From Streptomyces koelreuteriae (GTDB taxonomy: Bacteria; Actinomycetota; Actinomycetes; Streptomycetales; Streptomycetaceae), in NCBI RefSeq assembly GCF_018604545.1, contig NZ_CP075896.1:5394001-5458000 (forward strand): 64,000 nt of DNA, in the 5' to 3' direction. This document shows, piece after piece, positions 24,978-33,672 of this stretch; position 1 is the first letter of the stretch, and each line of letters starts with the position of its first letter. A program made the position numbers and the translations under genes. The notes beneath the pieces are model-generated. The model made no database searches and had not been told where the DNA came from. It saw only the letters and a list, made by a program, of their open reading frames with translations.

Positions 24978-25883
24978 ATGACCGGTATGGACCCTGAACT
25001 CGAGGCATTCATCCCGTTGTTCCCCCGCGCCGACCTGACCGACCCGGTCGTCGAGCGCAAGAGCTTCGCCGAACTGGCCACCGCGGTGCCGGCGCCCGAC
25101 ACCTCCGGTATGGAGGTCGAGGGCCGTCTGGTTCCGGCCGACCCGGACGTGCCCGTCCGGGTCTACCGTCCGCAGCAGGCGCAGGGCGCCCTCATCTGGA
25201 TGCACGGCGGCGGATTCGTGATGGGCGATGTGGACACCGAGCACCCGTGGGCCGCCCGGATCGCCGAGGGCTCGGGGGCGGTGGTCGTCTCGGTGGGGTA
25301 CCGCCTGGCCCCCGAGAACCCGTACCCGGCCGCCCTCGACGACGCGTACGCCGTACTGGCCTGGACGGCGGAGCACGCGTCCGAACTCGGCGTCGACCCG
25401 GAGCGGATCGCGGTCGGAGGGCACAGCGCCGGTGGGAACCTCGCGGCCGCGCTCGCCCTGCGGGCCCGGGACGAGCAGGGGCCGCGGATCCGCTTCCAAC
25501 TGCTCAACCAGCCAGGGCTCGACGACCGGCAGGAGACCTGGTCGCAGCGGAACTTCACCGACACGCCCTGGATGAACCGCGACAAGACCGCCGCGGCATG
25601 GCGGCACTACCTGGGCTCCCGGCCCGCCACGCCGTACGCCGCACCGGCGCGGGCCACCGACCTGTCGGGCCTGCCGCCCGCCTACCTCGCGACCGCGGAG
25701 CTGTGCCCTGCCCGTGACGAGGGCATCGAGTACGCCCTGCGCCTGCTCCAGGCGGGCGTCCCCGTCGAGCTGCACCAGTGGTCCGGCACCTTCCACGGCT
25801 CCCAGGCGATCATCTCCGCCGACATCTCCCAGCGGCAGATCGCCGAACTCACCGCGTCCCTGCGCCGCGCCCTGGCCGAGTGA
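24978..25883 (+). CDS. Alpha/beta hydrolase, hormone-sensitive-lipase-type esterase
   Basis: A 301-residue esterase. The oxyanion motif HGGG is at 76-79 and the nucleophile elbow GGHSAGG puts the catalytic Ser at 150. The Asp and His fit CPARDEGIEYA and GTFHGSQ near residues 244 and 274. YRLAPENPYPAALDD is typical of the HSL family. ATG 24978 is used; an ATG nine bases later is better spaced from AGGA and may be the true start. It is followed after 24 bp by a cupin gene and both are divergent from a PucR-type regulator. Confidence 0.88.
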   Translation: MTGMDPELEAFIPLFPRADLTDPVVERKSFAELATAVPAPDTSGMEVEGRLVPADPDVPVRVYRPQQAQGALIWMHGGGFVMGDVDTEHPWAARIAEGSGAVVVSVGYRLAPENPYPAALDDAYAVLAWTAEHASELGVDPERIAVGGHSAGGNLAAALALRARDEQGPRIRFQLLNQPGLDDRQETWSQRNFTDTPWMNRDKTAAAWRHYLGSRPATPYAAPARATDLSGLPPAYLATAELCPARDEGIEYALRLLQAGVPVELHQWSGTFHGSQAIISADISQRQIAELTASLRRALAE

Positions 25884-25907
25884 ACCGACTGAAAGGACAT
25901 CCCTGAC

Positions 25908-26321
25908 ATGACCGTCACCCCGATCGATCTCTTCGGCTCCTTCCTCCACCTCGACGGCGACGGCCGGGTGCGCGCCGAGCGGCCCGTGTTCGACCCCGGG
26001 CGGGAGGGCTGGCAGCTGATGACCTTCCATGTGGAGACCGACGCCGATGTGCACGGCGACCACTGGGAGATCCACACCGCGGCCGATGAGGTCGTCTCCT
26101 GTCTCACCGGCGGAATACGCCTCTACCTCCGCCCCGAACGGCCGGAGGCCGATGAGGCCGACGAGGCCCTGGCGGACGAGATCAAGCTGACGGCAGGAAC
26201 CGCGGTCATCGTGCCGCGAGGCCGCTGGCACCGCATCGCCCTCGACGCCCCCAGCGACATCATGTCCGTCACCCTGCCGCGCGGCAGCCGCCTGGAGAAG
26301 CGGACCGGCATCGAGGCCTGA
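25908..26321 (+). CDS. Cupin-domain protein
   Basis: A 137-residue protein with a single cupin fold: HGDHWEIHTAADEVVSCLTG supplies His and Glu ligands in the first motif, and PRGRWHRIALD the His of the second. ATG 25908 has AAAGGA upstream. It is cotranscribed with the esterase, suggesting both act on one small molecule, but the substrate is unknown. Confidence 0.8.
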   Translation: MTVTPIDLFGSFLHLDGDGRVRAERPVFDPGREGWQLMTFHVETDADVHGDHWEIHTAADEVVSCLTGGIRLYLRPERPEADEADEALADEIKLTAGTAVIVPRGRWHRIALDAPSDIMSVTLPRGSRLEKRTGIEA

Positions 26322-26385
26322 ACCCCACGGAACCGTGGGACCCGGACCAGGACACGCGGAAAGCGCTGTCATGATCTGGTCCGAA

Positions 26386-26430
26386 TGTCCGGACAAAACA
26401 TTGACAGGGCTTCGCGAAGGGGGCTACAAC
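26386..26430 (+). promoter_or_regulatory. Candidate iol promoter with adjacent palindrome
   Basis: TTGACA (26401-26406) and TACAAC (26425-26430) are separated by 18 bp, close to a housekeeping sigma promoter. The 10-bp palindrome TGTCCGGACA (26386-26395) abuts the -35 and could bind a repressor or activator. The iolC start is 32 bp beyond the -10. Confidence 0.55.
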
Positions 26431-26461
26431 ACCGGGGAGAGCCGACACCGAGGGGTATCCG

Positions 26462-27412
26462 ATGGCGTACGACCTGATCACCATGGGGCGGATCGGAGTG
26501 GATCTGTATCCGCTCCAGACGGGCGTCCCGCTGCCGCAGGTCACGTCCTTCGGCAAGTTCCTCGGCGGCTCGGCGACGAACGTCGCGGTCGCCGCGGCCC
26601 GCCTGGGACGGCGGACCGCGGTGATCACGCGTACCGGCGACGACCCCTTCGGCACCTATCTCCACGAGGCCCTGAGGGACTTCGGCGTGGACGACCGCTG
26701 GGTCACCCCGGTCCCCGGTCTGCCCACCCCGGTCACCTTCTGCGAGGTCTTCCCGCCGGACGACTTCCCGCTGTACTTCTACCGCCGCCCCAAGGCCCCC
26801 GACCTGGAGATCGACGCCCACGACCTCGACCTCGACGCCCTCAGCGAAGCCCGCGTCTTCTGGGTCACCGGCACGGGCCTGAGCGAGGAGCCGAGCCGTA
26901 CGGCGACCCTCGCGGCCCTCGCCCACCGCGCCAAGTCCGGCACGACGGTCTTCGACCTGGACTGGCGCCCGATGTTCTGGCAGGACCCCGAGGCGGCCCG
27001 CCCCTTCTACGCGGAGGCCCTGCGCCACACCACCGTCGCGGTCGGCAACCTCGACGAGGTGGAGGTCGCCACGGGCGTGCGCGAACCCCACGCCGCCGCC
27101 CGCGCCCTCCTCGACGCGGGCGTCGAACTGGCAGTCGTCAAGCAGGGCCCCAAGGGCGTCCTGGCCGTCAACCGCCAGGGCGAGAGCGCCGAGGTCCCGC
27201 CGCTGCCCGTGAACGTCCTCAACGGCCTCGGTGCCGGCGACGCGTTCGGCGGCTCCCTGGTCCACGGCCTCCTGGCCGGCTGGGACCTGGAGAAGACCAT
27301 GCGGCACGCCAACGCCGCCGGTGCCATCGTCGCCTCCCGCCTGGAGTGCTCCTCCGCGATGCCTACCCCGGCCGAGATCGAGGCGGCCGTCACCGCGGGG
27401 GCCGTCAAGTGA
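26462..27412 (+). CDS. iolC: 5-dehydro-2-deoxygluconokinase
   Basis: A 316-residue PfkB kinase that phosphorylates 5-dehydro-2-deoxygluconate in myo-inositol breakdown. FLGGSATNVAVAAARLG is the first PfkB signature and NGLGAGDAFGGSLVHGL the second, with the catalytic Asp. The opening MGRIGVDLYPLQTG resembles IolC more than ribokinase. ATG 26462 follows GAGGGG. It starts the iol operon and overlaps the next gene (GTGA). Confidence 0.9.
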   Translation: MAYDLITMGRIGVDLYPLQTGVPLPQVTSFGKFLGGSATNVAVAAARLGRRTAVITRTGDDPFGTYLHEALRDFGVDDRWVTPVPGLPTPVTFCEVFPPDDFPLYFYRRPKAPDLEIDAHDLDLDALSEARVFWVTGTGLSEEPSRTATLAALAHRAKSGTTVFDLDWRPMFWQDPEAARPFYAEALRHTTVAVGNLDEVEVATGVREPHAAARALLDAGVELAVVKQGPKGVLAVNRQGESAEVPPLPVNVLNGLGAGDAFGGSLVHGLLAGWDLEKTMRHANAAGAIVASRLECSSAMPTPAEIEAAVTAGAVK

Positions 27413-28290
27413 CCGTCGACGTCTCCGAACTCGTCCGCCTGCGCAGCCACCGCCCGGAGGCCATCGCCGAGGCCGCCGCCCGCCGCCCCCGCAGGCCCCT
27501 GCTGAACGACAACGGTCGGCTGATGATCGTCGCCGCCGACCACCCGGCCCGCGGCGCACTCGGCGTCGGCGGCCGCAGCATGGCCATGGCCAACCGCGCC
27601 GACCTCCTCGAACGCCTCTGCCTGGCCCTGTCCCGCCCCGGCGTGGACGGCGTCCTCGCCACCGCCGACATCCTCGACGACCTGCTGCTGCTCGGCGCCC
27701 TCGACGGCAAGGTCGTCCTCGGCTCGATGAACCGCGGCGGCCTCCAGGGCGCGCGCTTCGAACTCGACGACCGCTTCACCGGCCACCGCCCCGAGGACAT
27801 CGAGCGCCTCGGCTTCGACGCGGGCAAGCTGCTCCTGCGCATCGACTACGACGACCCGGGCTCCCTCACCACCCTGGAGTCCACCGCCCGGGCCGTCGAC
27901 GCCATGGCCGCCCGGCGGCTGCCCGTCTTCGTCGAGCCGTTCATCTCCCGCCGCGACGAGACGGGCCGGCTGCGCAACGACCTCTCCGCCGAGGCCGTCA
28001 CCAAGTCGATCGCCATCGCCTCGGGCCTCGGCGGCAGTTCGGCCTACACCTGGCTGAAGGTGCCGGTCACCGCGAACCCCGACGACATGGCCGAGGTCAT
28101 GGCGGCCTCCACGCTGCCCGCCGTACTGCTCGGCGGGGAGGTGGGCGACGATCAGGACGGGGCGTACGAGAAGTGGCGCGGCGCGCTGCAACTGCCCACC
28201 GTGCGCGGGCTGGTGGTCGGCCGTTCGCTGCTGTACCCGGCGGACGGTGATGTGGCCGCCGCCGTGGACACCGCCGTCGGACTGCTGTGA
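27409..28290 (+). CDS. Class I aldolase-like protein of the inositol operon
   Basis: A 293-residue TIM-barrel-like protein of the Cgl0159 type found in actinobacterial iol clusters. LNDNGRLMIVAADHPARGAL opens the barrel, and VFVEPFISRRD and AYTWLKVPVTANPD contain a Glu and a Lys typical of class I aldolases. GTG 27409 overlaps the iolC stop as GTGA. By position it probably performs the IolJ step (cleavage of 5-dehydro-2-deoxygluconate 6-phosphate), which is otherwise missing here; that is inference. Confidence 0.8.
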   Translation: MTVDVSELVRLRSHRPEAIAEAAARRPRRPLLNDNGRLMIVAADHPARGALGVGGRSMAMANRADLLERLCLALSRPGVDGVLATADILDDLLLLGALDGKVVLGSMNRGGLQGARFELDDRFTGHRPEDIERLGFDAGKLLLRIDYDDPGSLTTLESTARAVDAMAARRLPVFVEPFISRRDETGRLRNDLSAEAVTKSIAIASGLGGSSAYTWLKVPVTANPDDMAEVMAASTLPAVLLGGEVGDDQDGAYEKWRGALQLPTVRGLVVGRSLLYPADGDVAAAVDTAVGLL

Positions 28291-28301
28291 GGGCCGCGTC
28301 A

Positions 28302-28513
28302 TGACCAGTGAGCCGCACGTCCTCAAGGAAAGCCTCAAGGAGAACTCCCCCTTCCCGGGCGGGGAGAGCGTGTGCGCGCACGCCCGGGCCCAGATCGCCT
28401 CCGGCGCGGGAGGCCGCTTTGCTTTGGCAGGAGCGAAGAGCGAGCGACAACTCCCCGCCCGCTACGGCCCCGCGCCGGAGGTCCCCTACGTGAGGCGGGA
28501 GGCACGCCGATGA
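28302..28513 (+). CDS. 70-residue ORF at the expected iolB position
   Basis: An open frame starting ATG 28302 (MTSEPHVLKESLKEN) and ending in an ATGA overlap with iolD. In many Streptomyces inositol operons the roughly 300-residue isomerase IolB lies between the aldolase and iolD. This product is far too short, and no cupin motif of IolB is visible. The first residues could be a trace of an IolB N-terminus. Two 13-bp arms (CCTCCGGCGCGGG/CCCGCGCCGGAGG) flank its middle. It may be an internal-deletion relic of iolB or an unrelated small coupling ORF. Confidence 0.45.
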
Positions 28514-30387
28514 CCACGAGGCTGACGGTCGCACAGGCGCTCGTGCGCTTCCTGTCCGCCCAGTACACCGAGCGTGACGGCGTACGGCAGCGGCTCATCG
28601 GCGCCACCTGGGGCATCTTCGGCCACGGCAACGTCGCCGGCATCGGCCAGGCGCTCCTGGAGTACCCCGAGGAGATGCCGTACCACCAGGGCCGCAACGA
28701 ACAGGCCATGGTGCACGCCGCGGTCGGCTACGCCCGCCAGTCCGACCGCCTGTCCATGCACGCGGTGACGACGTCCATCGGCCCGGGCGCCACCAACCTC
28801 GTCACCGGCGCCGCCCTCGCGACCATCAACCACCTGCCGGTGCTGCTCCTGCCCGGGGACGTGTTCGCGACCCGCCCCGCCGACCCGGTCCTGCAGCAGC
28901 TCGAAGTGCCGTACGCGGGCGATGTGTCGGTCAACGACTGCCTGCGCCCGGTGTCGAGGTACTTCGACCGCATCACCCGGCCGGAGGCCCTGATCCCCTC
29001 CGCCCTGAACGCGATGCGCGTCCTCACCGACCCCGTCGAGACCGGCGCCGTCACCCTCGCCCTGCCCCAGGACGTGCAGGCCGAGGCGTACGACTGGCCC
29101 GAGGAGTTCTTCGCCGAGCGCGTCTGGACCGTACGGCGTCCCGGCGCCGACCCGACGGAACTCGCCGAGGCGGTACGGATCATCCGCGCGGCGGCGAGGC
29201 CCCTGGTCGTCGCGGGCGGCGGCGTCCACCACAGCCGCGCCGAGGCGGCACTCGCCGAGTTCGCCGGGGCCACGGGCATCCCGGTCGCCTCCACCCAGGC
29301 CGGCAAGGGCTCCCTGCGCCACGACCACCCCCAGGACGTCGGCGGCATCGGCCACACCGGCACGGCCACGGCCGACGAACTCGCCCGCACCGCCGACCTG
29401 GTGATAGGCGTCGGCACCCGCTACACCGACTTCACGACGGCCTCCGGCACGCTCTTCGCGAACCCGGACGTCCGTTTCCTGAACCTCAACATCGCCCCCT
29501 ACGACGGCCACAAGCTCGCCGGGCACCCCCTCGTCGCCGACGCCCGCAGCGCCCTGACGGAACTCACCGACGCCCTCCGCACGCACGCCCACCGCGTCGC
29601 CGCTTCCTACGCCACCGAGTACACCGAGGACAAGGAGCGCTGGGAGCAGCGCGTCGACGCCTGCTACGAGGTGGACGAACCGGACACCCGCCCCACCCAG
29701 CCGCAGGTCCTCGGCGCCCTCGACGAACTCGCCGACGAGTCGGACATCCTCATCAACGCCGCCGGTTCCCTCCCCGGCGACCTGCACAAACTGTGGCGGA
29801 CGCGCTCGCAGGACCAGTACCACCTGGAGTACGGCTACTCCTGCATGGGCTATGAGATCCCGGCCGCGATCGGCGTGAAGCTGGCCGCGCCCGACCGGCC
29901 CGTGTGGGCGCTGGTCGGCGACGGCACGTATCTGATGATGCCGACCGAGATCGTCACGGCCGTGCAGGAGGGCATCGCGATCAAGGTCCTGATCATCCAG
30001 AACCACGGCTACGCGTCCATCGGCGGTCTGTCCGAGTCGGTCGGCGGCGAGCGCTTCGGCACCGCCTACCGCTACCCCTCCGAGGACGGCGCCTACACCG
30101 GGTCGCCCCTGCCCGTGGACCTCGCCGCCAACGCGGCCAGCCTCGGCATGCGCGTGCTGCGCGCGAAGACCGTACGGGACCTGCGCGAGGCCCTCGCTCA
30201 GGCCCGGGCCGCCGACACTCCCACATGTGTCTACGTCGAGACCCAAACGGCAGACACAGTGTCGGGCGCGCCTCCCGCCCAGGCCTGGTGGGATGTACCT
30301 GTGGCCGAGACCGCGACACGGCCGTCCGCGGTCAAGGCACGTGAGCTGTACGAACGGCACGTCTCCACCCGACGCCGCCATCTGTGA
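28510..30387 (+). CDS. iolD: 3D-trihydroxycyclohexane-1,2-dione acylhydrolase
   Basis: A 625-residue thiamine-diphosphate enzyme opening the ring of the inositol-derived diketone. The N-terminal ThDP domain carries GIFGHGNVAGIGQALLEYP and the EQAMVHAAVGYARQ Glu region. The C-terminal domain has GDGTYLMMPTEIVTA-QEG and NHGYASIGGL, the metal-binding GDG-N motif. It is translationally coupled (ATGA) to the short ORF upstream and followed by mmsA. Confidence 0.93.
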   Translation: MTTRLTVAQALVRFLSAQYTERDGVRQRLIGATWGIFGHGNVAGIGQALLEYPEEMPYHQGRNEQAMVHAAVGYARQSDRLSMHAVTTSIGPGATNLVTGAALATINHLPVLLLPGDVFATRPADPVLQQLEVPYAGDVSVNDCLRPVSRYFDRITRPEALIPSALNAMRVLTDPVETGAVTLALPQDVQAEAYDWPEEFFAERVWTVRRPGADPTELAEAVRIIRAAARPLVVAGGGVHHSRAEAALAEFAGATGIPVASTQAGKGSLRHDHPQDVGGIGHTGTATADELARTADLVIGVGTRYTDFTTASGTLFANPDVRFLNLNIAPYDGHKLAGHPLVADARSALTELTDALRTHAHRVAASYATEYTEDKERWEQRVDACYEVDEPDTRPTQPQVLGALDELADESDILINAAGSLPGDLHKLWRTRSQDQYHLEYGYSCMGYEIPAAIGVKLAAPDRPVWALVGDGTYLMMPTEIVTAVQEGIAIKVLIIQNHGYASIGGLSESVGGERFGTAYRYPSEDGAYTGSPLPVDLAANAASLGMRVLRAKTVRDLREALAQARAADTPTCVYVETQTADTVSGAPPAQAWWDVPVAETATRPSAVKARELYERHVSTRRRHL

Positions 30388-30401
30388 AGGAGTTCCCGGC
30401 C

Positions 30402-31904
<1,503 letters not shown>

Positions 31905-31913
31905 GGTTTTTTC

Positions 31914-31950
31914 TCCGGGGGCGCCTGCGGTTCTCGCAGGCGCCCCCGGA
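31914..31950 (+). terminator. Terminator of the iol operon
   Basis: A 16-bp perfect stem (left arm TCCGGGGGCGCCTGCG) with a 5-base loop, ten bases after the mmsA stop. Confidence 0.88.
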
Positions 31951-32097
31951 CCTGTTCCCACTGATCTCAAGTGCTCAAAAGGTCAGCCAGATCGCGTTTC
32001 CGCTGCGGATTTCGCAGGAGAAAGGGCATTGACGGGCTGCTTTTCGTCGGTGTTCGATGCTGCGCACATCCACCGCCGAGCCGATGGGAACCGCCGC

Positions 32098-33480
32098 ATG
32101 ACCGACACGCTCCGCCCTGTCGAGACAGCCGTGGCGCACGCGCCGGACCGTCACCCCAGGAAGCTCAAGCGCTCCATCGGAGTCGTCGGCGGCACCCTCC
32201 TCACCCTCTCCTGCGTGACCCCCGCCTCGACCCTCTTCGTGGTGGTCCCCGACCTCTTCGGCTCGCTCGGCACCGCCACCGCCCTCACCATCGCCATCGG
32301 CTCGCTGCTCTGCGTCGCGGTGGCGTTCTGCTACGCGGAGCTGGGCACCCTCATCCCCAGCGCCGGCGGCGAGTACGCGATGGTCTCGACCCTGGCCGGA
32401 CGCCTCGCCGGCTGGCTGGTCTTCGTCCTCTCGCTCCTGGTCGTGATGATCGTCCCGCCGGTCATCGCGATGGGCACGGCCGACTACCTCGCCCACCTCG
32501 ACCCGTCCTGGACGGGCGCCTCGGTCATGCTGCTCGCCACCCTCGCCGGCCTGCTCGACCTGCGCGCCAACGCCTGGATCACCGGCGTCTTCCTGGTCCT
32601 GGAGGTCATCGCGGCGGCCGTGGTGGCGGTCCTGGGCTTCACCCACGCCGAACGCGGGCCGGACAGCCTGGTCTCGATGCGGGTGGCCGGCCCGAGCGGC
32701 GCCCCGGACACCGTCACGGCCCTGCTCGTGGTCTCCGGCCTCGCGATCGCCCTGTTCGTCACCCAGGGCTTCTCCACCGCCGTCTACCTCTCCGAGGAAC
32801 TGGAGAACCCGCGCCGCTCGGTGGCCCGTACGGTCCTGGCCACCCTCGGCATCTCCGCCGTGATCATCCTGGTCCCGGTCGCCGCCATCACGATGGGCGC
32901 CCCGGACCTCGCCGCCCTGACCGGCGGCGACATCTCCGCCATGGTCACCGCCTGGTCCAACTCGGCCGTCGGCACCTTCGTCAGCCTCTGCGTGGCCCTC
33001 GCGATCATCAACGCCGGGATCGTCATGGTCATCCAGAACTCCCGCGTCCTGTACGCCTCGGCCCGCGACAAGGCCTGGCCCGCCCCGGTCAACACCCTCT
33101 TCACCCGCCTCGGCCGCTTCGGCTCCCCCTGGCTCTCCACCCTCGCGGTGGGCATCCCCGGAGCGGCCCTGTGCTTCGTGAACCTGGACACCCTGTACGG
33201 CGTCACGGGCGTCTCGGTGACGGGCATGTACTTGCTGGTCGCGATCGCCGCCCTACTGTCCCGCCGAGCCCCCCACAAGCACGCCCCGGCCTGGCGCATG
33301 CCCTTGTGGCCGGCGGCCCCGCTCCTGCTGATCGTGGTCCTGCTCTACGTCCTGATCCAACAGGACCCGACGTACCTGCTGTGGACGGGCGGCATCTCAG
33401 CAGCGGCGACCCTGTACTGGGCGTTGTATCTCCGCCCCCGCAGGAATACACGGTGGCTGGTGTCAGTACCGGAGGCGTAA
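32098..33480 (+). CDS. APC-family amino acid/amine permease
   Basis: A 460-residue transporter with about twelve hydrophobic helices. LKRSIGVVGGTLLTLSCVTP and YAELGTLIPSAGGEYAMVST are the first-helix and third-helix regions of APC permeases, and VYLSEELENPRRSVARTVL is the conserved loop. ATG 32098 is the first good start. It lies 190 bp beyond the iol terminator, so it is probably its own unit. The substrate is not evident. Confidence 0.88.
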   Translation: MTDTLRPVETAVAHAPDRHPRKLKRSIGVVGGTLLTLSCVTPASTLFVVVPDLFGSLGTATALTIAIGSLLCVAVAFCYAELGTLIPSAGGEYAMVSTLAGRLAGWLVFVLSLLVVMIVPPVIAMGTADYLAHLDPSWTGASVMLLATLAGLLDLRANAWITGVFLVLEVIAAAVVAVLGFTHAERGPDSLVSMRVAGPSGAPDTVTALLVVSGLAIALFVTQGFSTAVYLSEELENPRRSVARTVLATLGISAVIILVPVAAITMGAPDLAALTGGDISAMVTAWSNSAVGTFVSLCVALAIINAGIVMVIQNSRVLYASARDKAWPAPVNTLFTRLGRFGSPWLSTLAVGIPGAALCFVNLDTLYGVTGVSVTGMYLLVAIAALLSRRAPHKHAPAWRMPLWPAAPLLLIVVLLYVLIQQDPTYLLWTGGISAAATLYWALYLRPRRNTRWLVSVPEA

Positions 33481-33491
33481 GGGCCTAGCTT

Positions 33492-33575
33492 TTCAGGGGC
33501 GCGGGGCTGTATCGATTTGCGGCTCCGCCGCGTGGGCGCGAACAACCACAACGCACCCGCACCCGGCAGACCACA
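33492..33575. repeat. Dispersed Streptomyces intergenic repeat
   Basis: The words AGGGGCGCGGGGCTGTATCG, TGCGGCTCCGCCGCGTGGGC and CGCACCCGCACCCGGCAGAC in this order match a short repeat found many times between genes in Streptomyces genomes. The inner GCGGCTCCGCCGC forms a hairpin. It sits at the end of the permease gene, where such elements often occur. Confidence 0.7.
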
Positions 33576-33672
33576 GGACCACCCGAGCTGCCCCCCGTAC
33601 CGCACCCGCAGTACACGCACTTCAACCTCAAGTCGACAACTGTTCGACAGGTTCACCCCGTACCGTTGACGC

